DNA from: RGIG7450 sp045633565
GTDB lineage: Bacteria; Bacillota; Clostridia; RUG12999
Reading direction: 5' to 3'
DNA length: 64,000 bases
Assembly: GCA_045633565.1 (NCBI GenBank)
Contig: JAZQYO010000027.1
Location: 62,001 to 126,000 of the forward strand
The position numbers and the translations under genes are program-made. The notes beneath the pieces were generated by a model. It was not told where the DNA came from. It was given only the letters and a program-made list of their open reading frames with translations, and made no database searches. Below are positions 36,712 to 44,862 of the stretch, piece after piece. Every line of letters begins with the position of its first letter. Position 1 is the first letter of the stretch.

Positions 36712-37503
36712 CTATATATCAAGTGTTGTAAGAGATTTGAAAGTATAACCCCTGTTTTTGGCTTCAATAATAATACTTTCAAGCGTCTGGGCATTTGCAG
36801 AGGAAACTGCATGCATCAGGATTATTGCACCACTGTGCAGATTATCCATAACGGCGTTGAAAACAAATTCATTTGTCGGCTGTTTATCAACGTTCCAGTC
36901 CTCATAGGCTATGCTCCAGAAGACGGTTTTATAGCCTAATTTTTTGGAAAAATACATACTTTTTTCGCTGTGTTCACCCATTGGAGGACGCAGGAATTTC
37001 ATAGTTTTCCCGGTGGTTTCATAAAATATTCTGTCCAGCTCTATCAGCTCATATTCCAGCTCGTCGTCCGACAAAGAGGGCATACTTGGATGATTTACCG
37101 TGTGGTTTCCCACATCGTGACCTTCGTCTACCATACGGCAGATAAGCTCGGTTTCGTTTTTCAGATAAGGTCCGGTAACAAAAAAGCAGGCGGGAACGCT
37201 ATGCTTTTTTAGTACATCTAAAATCCCTGAAGTATAGCCGTTTTCATACCCTTCATCAAAGGTAAGATAAACGGATTTTGTTTCAGTATCTCCAAGATAT
37301 ACTCCGTCGTATGCAGTCAGAATCTCAATTTCGCCGGGATTGATGTCCGGTACTTTGCCCGGATTCTTTTTTAGTCCCCAGCTCAGCTTTTTCTTACTTA
37401 AAGAGTCGCTCATATTTCCTGAGGGCTGACTTTTTTCACACGAACAGGTAAAAATAAGTGACAAAACTATAATAAAACAAAGAGAAAATTTAATTTTCTT
37501 CAA
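36712..37503 (-). CDS. PdaA-type polysaccharide deacetylase lipoprotein
   Basis: This 263-residue exported deacetylase begins MKKIKFSLCF and has a lipoprotein-like signal ending TCSC. The NodB domain (about 70-260) shows YLTFDEGYENGY, HDVGNHTVNHP with the two zinc His and RPPMGE. TFDEGYENG is characteristic of delta-lactam-forming PdaA enzymes of spore cortex, where the family deacetylates MurNAc. The TTG at 37503 was chosen because GAGGTG ends 6 nt upstream; a GTG at 37512 overlaps that site. A spore role is family-based. Confidence 0.85.
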   Translation of the reverse strand: MKKIKFSLCFIIVLSLIFTCSCEKSQPSGNMSDSLSKKKLSWGLKKNPGKVPDINPGEIEILTAYDGVYLGDTETKSVYLTFDEGYENGYTSGILDVLKKHSVPACFFVTGPYLKNETELICRMVDEGHDVGNHTVNHPSMPSLSDDELEYELIELDRIFYETTGKTMKFLRPPMGEHSEKSMYFSKKLGYKTVFWSIAYEDWNVDKQPTNEFVFNAVMDNLHSGAIILMHAVSSANAQTLESIIIEAKNRGYTFKSLTTLDI

Positions 37504-37548
37504 ACCAATCACCTCGGAATATTTTTATGCGCAAATCGTAAAAAAATG

Positions 37549-37577
37549 TTGAAGTGCCGCATATAATATGATACAAT
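37549..37577 (+). promoter_or_regulatory. Promoter of the second deacetylase gene
   Basis: TTGAAG (37549-37554) is followed after exactly 17 nt by TACAAT (37572-37577). GAGGAAAAG lies about 15 nt downstream before the start codon of the plus-strand deacetylase. Confidence 0.65.
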
Positions 37578-37605
37578 AAATTAAGAATCGAAAAGAGGAA
37601 AAGTG

Positions 37606-38379
37606 ATGTTTCTCTCTAAAAGATATGCAATTTGTATAGCAGTGGTTTTTTTGGCTGCTGCCTTGGCAGTGATTTTAAATTTTGGTTTACCGGAAAAAGA
37701 CAGAATAGATTTCAGTCTTTATACGGGCGCAGATGTGTTTGAGCCGGAGGCTAATATAACTCGAAAGCTTACGCTTGGAGGAGATGACTTACCGGAAAAG
37801 ACCGCATATCTTACGTTTGACGATGGTCCTACACACAATACCGAAATAATCCTTGATGTACTGAAACAATATAATGCAAAGGCAACCTTTTTCGTGCTCG
37901 GGGAAACAGCGGAGAGAAATTCGGATATCCTGCTCAGAATTTTTAATGAGGGTCACACAATAGGTAACCATAGTTTCAGTCACGATTATGATGTGGTTTA
38001 CGGAACCCGTGAACAGTTTATAAATGAGCTTAAAATGTGGGAAGAAGCCGTCGGAAACATAATCGGTCATGAAAACATTGTAAAGCTACTTAGGTTTCCG
38101 GGTGGTTCAAAGGACGAATGGAAATATATTTACCGAAACATTGCGGAAGAAATGGGATATAAATATGTTGACTGGACAGCACTTAACGGAGATGCGGACA
38201 GTAAACCTTTTTCAAAAGAAAGGTGCATGGAAGAAATAAAAAAATATTGCACCGACAGGGGCGACGTTGTGATTTTAATGCACGACAGTGCAAAAAAAAC
38301 AATCACAGCAGAAATGATGCCTGAAATTTTAGAATATCTTATAGCACAGGGATATACATTCAAAAGAATAGAAATATAG
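37606..38379 (+). CDS. Polysaccharide deacetylase, membrane-anchored
   Basis: This 257-residue protein has an N-terminal membrane anchor (about 5-25) and a NodB domain (about 65-255) with YLTFDDGPTHNT (catalytic Asp pair), HTIGNHSFSHDY (zinc His pair), RFPGGS and MHDSAKKTI. It is the PgdA/GlcNAc-type motif (TFDDGP), unlike the PdaA-type neighbour on the other strand. Likely substrate is N-acetylglucosamine in peptidoglycan or a wall polymer. A GTG at 37603 is the alternative start. Confidence 0.88.
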   Translation: MFLSKRYAICIAVVFLAAALAVILNFGLPEKDRIDFSLYTGADVFEPEANITRKLTLGGDDLPEKTAYLTFDDGPTHNTEIILDVLKQYNAKATFFVLGETAERNSDILLRIFNEGHTIGNHSFSHDYDVVYGTREQFINELKMWEEAVGNIIGHENIVKLLRFPGGSKDEWKYIYRNIAEEMGYKYVDWTALNGDADSKPFSKERCMEEIKKYCTDRGDVVILMHDSAKKTITAEMMPEILEYLIAQGYTFKRIEI

Positions 38380-38388
38380 GTGATGAAA

Positions 38389-39297
38389 ATGAGAATTTTT
38401 AATGATATAACAGAGCTTATCGGGAAAACTCCGCTTGTGCATATTCACACTGATGAAAAAACAGGCGCAAAAGTGGTTGCAAAGGTGGAAGCGTTTAATC
38501 CTGCCGGAAGCATTAAGGACCGTGCGGCTCTTTCTATGATTGAAACAGCGGAAAGGGAAGGCTTGCTAAAAAAAGGCGGAACGATAATTGAGCCTACAAG
38601 CGGAAACACAGGTATTGGACTTGCGGCTGTTGCGGCGGTCAGGGGATATAAAGTAATTCTAACAATGCCCGAGACCATGAGCATTGAGCGCAGAAAACTG
38701 CTTTCAGCGTATGGCGCAGAAATTGTGCTCACCGAGGGTGTAAAAGGTATGAAAGGTGCAATTAAAAAAGCACTTGAAATCAAAGAAAAAACGCCGGGAG
38801 CGTTCATTCCCGACCAGTTTAAAAACCCTGCCAATCCGGAAATTCATGAAAAGACCACCGGACCTGAAATTTGGGAGGACACCGATGAAGAGGTTAACAT
38901 AATTGTTGCCGGAGTGGGTACCGGCGGGACACTTTCGGGAACTGCAAAGTATTTAAAATCTAAAAACTCTGAGATAAAAGCGGTAGCCGTTGAGCCTTTT
39001 GAATCACAGATGATGGGTAAGGGTGAGGCAGGTCCGCATAAGATACAGGGGATAGGTGCAAACTTTGTGCCGGATAATTTTGATGCTGGAATTTGCGATG
39101 AAATTGTTCCGGTAAAATCAGAAGATGCCAAACTTGAGGCGAAAAAACTTGCGGCAGAAAAAGGAATCCTTGCCGGAATATCTGCAGGAGCAAGCGTTCA
39201 TGCAGGCAAAATTCTTGCCGCACGAGAAGAGAATGCGGACAAGCTTATTGTAGTAATCCTGCCCGACACAGGCGAAAGATACTTAAGCGAATTTTAA
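38389..39297 (+). CDS. cysK: Cysteine synthase A
   Basis: This 302-residue PLP enzyme makes cysteine from O-acetylserine and sulfide. The PLP lysine is in NPAGSIKDRAA (about 32-42), followed by PTSGNTGIGLA (phosphate-binding) and GTGGTLSGTAKYLK. A C-terminal SAGASVHA matches the family. The ATG at 38389 sits 6-8 nt after AGGTGA; GTG 38380 and ATG 38383 are upstream options. It follows the deacetylase with almost no gap. Confidence 0.94.
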   Translation: MRIFNDITELIGKTPLVHIHTDEKTGAKVVAKVEAFNPAGSIKDRAALSMIETAEREGLLKKGGTIIEPTSGNTGIGLAAVAAVRGYKVILTMPETMSIERRKLLSAYGAEIVLTEGVKGMKGAIKKALEIKEKTPGAFIPDQFKNPANPEIHEKTTGPEIWEDTDEEVNIIVAGVGTGGTLSGTAKYLKSKNSEIKAVAVEPFESQMMGKGEAGPHKIQGIGANFVPDNFDAGICDEIVPVKSEDAKLEAKKLAAEKGILAGISAGASVHAGKILAAREENADKLIVVILPDTGERYLSEF

Positions 39298-39304
39298 TTC
39301 CCTC

Positions 39305-39333
39305 TTGAAATGTGGAAATATTTGTGATAGAAT
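39305..39333 (+). promoter_or_regulatory. Promoter of pta-ackA
   Basis: TTGAAA (39305-39310) and TAGAAT (39328-39333) are separated by exactly 17 nt. AGGAG follows at 39361 before the pta start. No terminator was seen between cysK and this promoter, so read-through from cysK is possible. Confidence 0.7.
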
Positions 39334-39376
39334 ATATAGGTCAATTTGAATATTTTTTAAAGGAGTGCATATACAA

Positions 39377-40375
39377 ATGAGCGATTTTCTTACAAGAATC
39401 AAGGAAAGAGCAAGGGCAGACAAGAAAACAATTATCCTGCCCGAATCTATGGACAGAAGAATTTATGAAGCGGCTGAAATGATCCTAAATGAGGACATTG
39501 CCAACATCATCATCATCGGTACACCCGAAGAAGTTGAAGCAAACTCAAAAGGTCTTGACATTTCAAAAGCTACTATCATCAACCCTTTCACTTACGAAAA
39601 AACAGAAGAATACCTTAACCTCTTTGTTGAACTGAGAAAAGCAAAAGGTCTCACTTACGAAGATGCTAAAAAAATAGCTCTCGGTGACTATATGTACTAT
39701 GCTTGTCTCATGGTAAAAGCAGGCGATGCTGACGGCGTTGTTTCAGGTGCTTGCCACTCAACAGGCGACACACTTCGTCCCAGCCTTCAGATTATCAAAA
39801 CAAAACCGGGAATTAAACTTGTTTCCGCTTTCTTCGTAATGGTAGTTCCAAACTGCGAATATGGCGCAAACGGCACATTCATTTTTGCTGACAGCGGTCT
39901 TGTTCAGAATCCAAACTCTGAAGAACTTGCTGCAATTGCTGCCTGCTCTGCAGAATCTTTTGAAATCCTCGCTGAAGAAGAAGCAGTTGTTGCTATGCTT
40001 TCTCACTCCACAATGGGCAGCGCTAAACACGCTGACGTTGACAAAGTTGTAGAAGCAACAAAAATCTGTAAAGAGCAGAACCCCGACATCAAAGTTGACG
40101 GCGAACTCCAGCTTGACGCTGCTATCGTTCCCTCAATCGGTAAATCAAAAGCTCCCGATTCATCAGTTGCAGGTAAAGCAAATGTACTTGTGTTCCCTGA
40201 CCTTGATGCAGGTAACATTGGTTACAAACTTGTTCAGAGACTTGCTAAAGCAGAAGCTTATGGTCCTATCACACAGGGTATTGCAATGCCTATCAACGAC
40301 CTGTCCAGAGGTTGCAGCGCACTTGACATAGTTGGTGTTGTTGCTATCACAGCTGTTCAGGCTCAGGGTAAATAA
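39377..40375 (+). CDS. pta: Phosphate acetyltransferase
   Basis: This 332-residue enzyme swaps CoA for phosphate on acetyl-CoA. It has the N-terminal LPESMDRRIYEAAEMI, GACHSTGDTLRPSLQIIKT (about 117-135) and GPITQGIAMPINDLSRG near the C-terminus. The ATG at 39377 follows AGGAG; a GTG at 39365 overlaps that site. Codon use leans to ATC, AAC and GAC, unlike the neighbours, as expected for a highly expressed gene. With ackA it forms the acetate branch of energy metabolism. Confidence 0.96.
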   Translation: MSDFLTRIKERARADKKTIILPESMDRRIYEAAEMILNEDIANIIIIGTPEEVEANSKGLDISKATIINPFTYEKTEEYLNLFVELRKAKGLTYEDAKKIALGDYMYYACLMVKAGDADGVVSGACHSTGDTLRPSLQIIKTKPGIKLVSAFFVMVVPNCEYGANGTFIFADSGLVQNPNSEELAAIAACSAESFEILAEEEAVVAMLSHSTMGSAKHADVDKVVEATKICKEQNPDIKVDGELQLDAAIVPSIGKSKAPDSSVAGKANVLVFPDLDAGNIGYKLVQRLAKAEAYGPITQGIAMPINDLSRGCSALDIVGVVAITAVQAQGK

Positions 40376-40392
40376 CAGGGAGGAGAAAAAGA

Positions 40393-41601
40393 ATGAAAGT
40401 TTTAGTTATAAACGCAGGTAGCTCATCTTTAAAATATCAGCTTATTGATATGGCCAGCACAGATGTTATTGCAAAAGGTAACTGCGAAAGAATCGGTATT
40501 GATGGTTCTTTCATTAAACATAAACCCACAGGCAAAGATGCTTTTGAACTCCAGACAGCAATGCCTTCACATCAGGAAGCTATAAAGCTCGTTCTCGACG
40601 CACTTTTGGATGCTGACCACGGCGTAATTTCTTCTCTTTCTGAAATTTCTGCAGTTGGTCACCGTGTTGTTCACGGCGGTGAATACTTCAAAGGCTCTGT
40701 TATCATTGATGCTGATGTTAAAGCAAAAATCAAAGAATGTGCAGCACTTGCTCCTCTTCACAACCCTGCAAACCTTATTGGTATTGAAGCTTGTGAAAAA
40801 GCAATGCCCGGCGTTCCCATGGTAGCAGTGTTTGACACAGCTTTCCATCAGACAATGCCTGACTATTCTTACATGTACGCACTTCCGTACGAATATTATG
40901 AAAAATATAAAATCCGCCGCTATGGTTTCCACGGTACATCTCACAAATATGTAACAGCAAGAGCTGCAGCAATGCTCGGCAAAAAAGCTGAAGATATCAA
41001 TATTGTAACATGTCACCTTGGTAACGGTTCTTCAATCACAGCTGTTAAAGGCGGAAAATGCTTTGACACAACAATGGGTCTCACACCCCTTGAAGGTCTT
41101 ATGATGGGTACAAGAAGTGGCCTTATTGACCCTGCTATCATTCCTTTCCTTATGGAAAAAGAAGGCCTCACAGCTAAAGAAGTTGACACAATGCTCAATA
41201 AAAAATCCGGTATCCTTGGTGTTACACAGACAACCAGTGACAACCGTGATATCGAGCAGGGTGCAAAAGAAGGCAACAAGAGATATCAGCTCGTTGAAAG
41301 CATGCTCGTTCATCAGATTACAAAATTTGTTGGCGGTTATGCTGCTGCTATGGGTGGTATTGATGCGATTGTATTTACCGGCGGTATCGGTGAAAACAAC
41401 CCTCAGTACAGAACAAGAGTTGGTGAAAACCTTGGATTTATGGGCGTAGCGGTTGATGAAACAACAAACGCTAAAGCATTCAGAACATCTGACGAATATG
41501 ACATTTCAACAGCAGATGCAAAAGTAAGACTTCTTGTAATTCCTACGAACGAAGAACTTATGATTGCTATGGACACAAAAGCACTCGTTGAAGGAAAATA
41601 A
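40393..41601 (+). CDS. ackA: Acetate kinase
   Basis: This 402-residue enzyme makes ATP and acetate from acetyl phosphate. Motifs are the N-terminal VLVINAGSSSLKYQL, GHRVVHGGEY, FDTAFHQTMP (about 147-156) and FTGGIGENN (about 324-332). GGGAGGAG precedes the ATG. Codon use is also biased as in pta. A strong terminator follows. Confidence 0.97.
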   Translation: MKVLVINAGSSSLKYQLIDMASTDVIAKGNCERIGIDGSFIKHKPTGKDAFELQTAMPSHQEAIKLVLDALLDADHGVISSLSEISAVGHRVVHGGEYFKGSVIIDADVKAKIKECAALAPLHNPANLIGIEACEKAMPGVPMVAVFDTAFHQTMPDYSYMYALPYEYYEKYKIRRYGFHGTSHKYVTARAAAMLGKKAEDINIVTCHLGNGSSITAVKGGKCFDTTMGLTPLEGLMMGTRSGLIDPAIIPFLMEKEGLTAKEVDTMLNKKSGILGVTQTTSDNRDIEQGAKEGNKRYQLVESMLVHQITKFVGGYAAAMGGIDAIVFTGGIGENNPQYRTRVGENLGFMGVAVDETTNAKAFRTSDEYDISTADAKVRLLVIPTNEELMIAMDTKALVEGK

Positions 41602-41611
41602 TTAAAAAATG

Positions 41612-41640
41612 AAATCCCGTCCTATGGACGGGATTTTTTT
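41612..41640 (+). terminator. Terminator after ackA
   Basis: AAATCCCGTCC (41612-41622) and GGACGGGATTT (41626-41636) form a perfect 11 bp stem with a TAT loop, followed by a T run. It ends the pta-ackA unit. Confidence 0.92.
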
Positions 41641-41641
41641 A

Positions 41642-41758
41642 TTACTTTTCCTGACTTATAAATATTTCTTCTGCTTTTTTCTGTGCATCTTCTAAAATTT
41701 TTGTTGCTTCGGTGATAGCGTTAAATAAAATTAAATACATTTCTTTATAATTATCCAT
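41642..41758 (-). CDS. Very small protein (38 residues), helical, unknown
   Basis: On the minus strand an ATG frame of 38 codons begins MDNYKEMYLILFNAIT and ends AEEIFISQEK. GGAGAAG lies about 7 nt upstream of the ATG, which is a good ribosome binding site. The sequence is one amphipathic helix with alternating charges and resembles a family of small Clostridia proteins (YKEMY-LFNA, then QKKAEEI) that I recall without a known function; this one looks shorter in the middle. It is the only gene in the gap after ackA and points against the flanking plus-strand unit. Confidence 0.6.
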   Translation of the reverse strand: MDNYKEMYLILFNAITEATKILEDAQKKAEEIFISQEK

Positions 41759-41785
41759 TATATCTTCTCCGTTCGTTTAATTTAA

Positions 41786-41849
41786 TTGTAGGGAATGGCG
41801 ATTTTCGACATTCCGGTTTGCGGTGCATCCTGGAGGCTGCACCCTACAA
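41786..41849. repeat. MITE-like double-hairpin palindromic element
   Basis: TTGTAGGG (41786-41793) and CCCTACAA (41842-41849) are perfect terminal inverted repeats around two hairpins. Hairpin one is GGAATG/CATTCC with an inner CGA/TCG; hairpin two is GGTGCA/TGCACC with an inner CC/GG. The layout is of a short interspersed palindromic element and resembles elements I recall in gut Clostridia (starting TGTAGGG, ending CCCTACA). No coding potential. No second copy was found in this window. Confidence 0.5.
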
Positions 41850-41876
41850 AACAATTTTTTCCGGAATATTAAAAAA

Positions 41877-41899
41877 GTGCGTCAGCGGAGCCGACGCAC
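41877..41899. repeat. Hairpin GTGCGTC/GACGCAC
   Basis: GTGCGTC (41877-41883) and GACGCAC (41893-41899) form a perfect 7 bp inverted repeat with a GC-rich loop (AGCGGAGCC). It is GC-rich in an AT-rich gap and sits between the two other repeat elements. It has no poly-T tract, so a terminator is unlikely. Confidence 0.4.
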
Positions 41900-41921
41900 G
41901 AAAAACGCAAGACTCCCTTTT

Positions 41922-42080
41922 TTGCGACAAAAAGTTTATGGAAGGGTATGACAGAACATCTCACCAGCCATTGGAGTCAGCGTTTTTTGCTGATTCTGTT
42001 ACTGATGAGAATGATAAAAAAGGATACACTAATACCCTTGACTCTATCAACTCCATTTCCATTTTAACTTTTTGTCGCAA
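41922..42080. mobile_element. 159 bp element with 15 bp perfect terminal inverted repeats
   Basis: TTGCGACAAAAAGTT (41922-41936) is repeated inverted as AACTTTTTGTCGCAA (42066-42080). Inside, AAGGGTAT and ATACCCTT are also inverted copies, with a small hairpin TCAGC/GCTGA near the middle. No credible gene is inside. It could be a MITE or IS remnant or a structured RNA; no target-site duplication was obvious. It lies just beyond the other repeats, in a gap after ackA. Confidence 0.5.
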
Positions 42081-42146
42081 GTTTATTATAACACCTTATT
42101 TTACATTTTGCAACATTTTTCTGTCGACAAATTGTGACAAGAAATG

Positions 42147-42171
42147 AAAACACCCACTTTGTGGGTGTTTT
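42147..42171. terminator. Terminator, probably of the serpin-lipoprotein unit
   Basis: AAAACACCCAC (42147-42157) and GTGGGTGTTTT (42161-42171) form an 11 bp stem with a TTT loop. It lies directly after the stop of the minus-strand lipoprotein gene; the A-rich 5' side supplies a T tract in that transcript. It can also stop plus-strand read-through. Confidence 0.85.
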
Positions 42172-43089
42172 TTAGTCTATTTCAAAATATGCATAAAAAA
42201 TTCTTTTGTCAAAATCTCCGGTCTCCCGGAAATCCGTTATCTCTTTTGCTAAACGATAATTACCTTTAGGTAGCTTACCGTATAGCCATTCCCAGTTAAT
42301 TTTTGCTTCATATTCACCATTTTTTGGAATAAGATAAGAAATAGCGTTCCAGGCATAATTATCAATAATGGGGTCCACAGGTAACCACTCGCCATCAAAC
42401 TTTTCTATTTCGTACCAAGCCCCTGTCTGGAGCTCGCCTGACGGGTATCCGCCCGACTGTGAAATTTCAAGCTCAAGCCCTGTCGGCGTAGCATCCTCCG
42501 CTTCAAGATGAATACCCCAACTTAAGTTTTCTTCATCAGGGAAAATCACATATTTATCAATATAATCGTCAGAGTGAGAGCTGAACATTGAGTATGCTAC
42601 ATCAGCAAAATCAAGCTCTTTATCGTTTGCAAGAACAATCATCTGCGTTTCTTTTTGAGCATTGGGCAATGTGCCTTTTAAATACATACAGTACTTGTAC
42701 TTTTTTAACTTAAATTCAGGGTCGGTAATTTTTCTGAAAATTTTCCAGCCACCATCAATAGGAACCTCGACACAGTATTCGTCAAAACCTGTCTGATAAC
42801 CGAAATAAGTGGTGTGGGTAGGCCCGAAATTTGTTCCGTTATCTTTTTTAGGAACTTCATATTCATCCGCCACATTTAACAGGCTTCCATCCAAAGTACC
42901 GCATCGGGGAACCATATCACTGAAAGTACCGGTATCATAAAAGAGCGCACCATTAATTCTGAGCATATGGATGGGGGATTTTTCGCCGACAATCTCTTTT
43001 GGTTTTCCGCCAAAACCGCCGTTTATGGCTTTATCTGTACAACCTGTTAATAGCAGACATAAAAGCAAAATGCTGATTATCTTTTTCAT
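42172..43089 (-). CDS. Lipoprotein with C-terminal Ig-like (Big_14-type) domain
   Basis: This 305-residue protein starts with a lipoprotein signal (residues 1-17, LLLTGC with lipidated Cys17). The C-terminal 90 residues (LEISQSGGYPSGELQTG through GNYRLAKEITDF) fit a bacterial Ig-like Big_14-type fold. The middle has no known domain. The gene abuts the SLH-serpin gene with no gap, its GGAGG lying in the serpin's last codons, so the two are co-translated and both reach the cell surface. Function unknown. Confidence 0.75.
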   Translation of the reverse strand: MKKIISILLLCLLLTGCTDKAINGGFGGKPKEIVGEKSPIHMLRINGALFYDTGTFSDMVPRCGTLDGSLLNVADEYEVPKKDNGTNFGPTHTTYFGYQTGFDEYCVEVPIDGGWKIFRKITDPEFKLKKYKYCMYLKGTLPNAQKETQMIVLANDKELDFADVAYSMFSSHSDDYIDKYVIFPDEENLSWGIHLEAEDATPTGLELEISQSGGYPSGELQTGAWYEIEKFDGEWLPVDPIIDNYAWNAISYLIPKNGEYEAKINWEWLYGKLPKGNYRLAKEITDFRETGDFDKRIFYAYFEID

Positions 43090-44841
43090 TTAATTTTCCT
43101 CCACAAAAGCGTACCTGCCAAGGAAGAGAATTTCACCACTGTCATTGTCACGGATAACAAAAGTAAAAGGCTCGTTATATTTTACTTCTATCGGCTCCGG
43201 AGGAAGAGAAGAACCCGCCATCATAATGGCAGTAACAGCAGCCGCTTCGGTGCCTTTTTCATTAACATTTATATATGTTTTGTGCAGGGCATCTGTTATG
43301 AACATATTGCCACTGTCAAACATACCCGAAAAGTCTGCCTTTTCGGCATGGAACGCAAAGTCTATTCCGAGATTCTGCATGGTGTTTTTGAGCGATGTGG
43401 AATACTCAAACTTAAATTTGGGCATTGAAAGTGAAATGTAATCAGTTGACGAATTTTCTGTAAAATCATTCAAAGCATGTTCGGAAAAATTACCCTTTAC
43501 AAGATACATTGCAACATCAAGGTCGTAGAAAATATTATCGCCTTTTTCCTCGTCAAAATATCCGTTTTTGTAGGGCAGACAGATAATTTCATTCACACCG
43601 TCATTTAAGTAGCGGTAGTAACCGGTTCGGTTCATAAAATCTGTGGTTTTTTCATTGCCGTTTCGGTCTGTAAAAATGTCCGGCTTTGTGGCGCTTTCAG
43701 AAAATTCATTCTGCCATGCACCCTTAAAATACACAGCATTCACAAGCATTGACCAAAAATCGTCACTGTTTATGATTTTATCAATTTTGCCGTTTGTTTT
43801 ATCATTTACCCAACCGTTTATATCTTTTACAATATTTTCACCGTCTGCTACAAAAGAATCTGCACTGAAAAAGAAATTCAGTTTGTCAGAGTAGTCTTTA
43901 GAAAAACGCTGGGGTGTTCGGGAAGAATTTATCCAAATTGAATTTGCCACGTTAAGTTTTAAAATTTCGGCATTATTATATTTTTCAATAAGTGTTTTGG
44001 TATTCTCGTTAAAAGTATCAAGGTCTTCTATACCAAGTGCATTTTCAATCTGTGATTTTGTTTCGCCCGATGCACCGTTTGCTGCCATTGCAAAAGCAAG
44101 CTTTATAGAAAGGGGAGAAAACATGTAGTTTTTGTCCTCAGGCATCTGCGCATTTATATTTTCAGCAAAGGTGCCGGATAGAGCTGCAGGGTCGCTTGTA
44201 AAAAGCACGCCGTAAAAATCATTTTCTTCATATTTGCCTGCTTCTATAAGCTTTCTGTATAAAAGCTTGTCATCAGCGGTTTTTGCCGCAAGAGCCGACC
44301 AGCAGATGCGAACGGTGTCACCGCGGGTGAGTTTGCGGTCATCGAAAACAACGCTGCGGGTGAAATTATTTGCAAGCAGGTCATGCTCTTCGCCAAGCTC
44401 ATAAGCGTTTTCAATTGTTATATTTTTATATCCCAAAAGGCTGAGCGTCATTTTTGCAAATTCTCTGCCCGATACAGTTCGGTCGGGAGTAAAGGTCTTA
44501 TCGGTAGTGCCGTCAACAAGCCCCATTTTTTTGGCAGCAGTAACTTCTTTATATGCCCAGTGGCCATCCATATCATCAAATTCGGGTGAAGGCATACCGA
44601 CAGAGCCTGTTATCTCAGGGTGCATCCTGAAAAGAAGGACAACAGCTTCGGCGCGGGTTACACTGCGCTCAAGCTCAAAACCGTTTCCGGTGCCTAAAAG
44701 AATGCCAAGTTTATGAAGTCCTGCTGCCTCTGCAGAACTTTCGGACAGAGCCGGAATTTCCTCGGGAGCAAGAATTTTTGCGGTAGCAAACACAGTAAGG
44801 AATAAAACTAATGTAATTGTAAGTGCAATAAATTTCTTCAT
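43090..44841 (-). CDS. Surface serpin fused to SLH domains
   Basis: This 583-residue exported protein has a signal peptide (1-21), an S-layer-homology-type region (about 30-215; RAEAVVLLFRM, SPEFDDMDGHWAYKEV, SGREFAKMTLSLLGY, RGDTVRICW) and a full serpin (about 215-583). Serpin marks include NSIWINSS, VNAVYFKGAW and the hinge GTEAAAVTA (about 530-538), which is the inhibitory type with small residues. The scissile bond would be near Ser544-Ser545 by counting from the hinge (prediction only). SLH regions attach proteins to wall polymers, so a surface protease inhibitor is inferred. The ATG at 44841 has an AAAGGAGG site; an upstream ATG at 44892 was not used. Confidence 0.88.
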   Translation of the reverse strand: MKKFIALTITLVLFLTVFATAKILAPEEIPALSESSAEAAGLHKLGILLGTGNGFELERSVTRAEAVVLLFRMHPEITGSVGMPSPEFDDMDGHWAYKEVTAAKKMGLVDGTTDKTFTPDRTVSGREFAKMTLSLLGYKNITIENAYELGEEHDLLANNFTRSVVFDDRKLTRGDTVRICWSALAAKTADDKLLYRKLIEAGKYEENDFYGVLFTSDPAALSGTFAENINAQMPEDKNYMFSPLSIKLAFAMAANGASGETKSQIENALGIEDLDTFNENTKTLIEKYNNAEILKLNVANSIWINSSRTPQRFSKDYSDKLNFFFSADSFVADGENIVKDINGWVNDKTNGKIDKIINSDDFWSMLVNAVYFKGAWQNEFSESATKPDIFTDRNGNEKTTDFMNRTGYYRYLNDGVNEIICLPYKNGYFDEEKGDNIFYDLDVAMYLVKGNFSEHALNDFTENSSTDYISLSMPKFKFEYSTSLKNTMQNLGIDFAFHAEKADFSGMFDSGNMFITDALHKTYINVNEKGTEAAAVTAIMMAGSSLPPEPIEVKYNEPFTFVIRDNDSGEILFLGRYAFVEEN

Positions 44842-44862
44842 ATAATAACCTCCTTTGTTAAT

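Noticed and set aside
41818..42147. Plus-strand frame of 109 codons across the repeat island
   Set aside because: It crosses the two hairpin elements, has no ribosome binding site and shows no domain; an open frame across inverted repeats is expected by chance.
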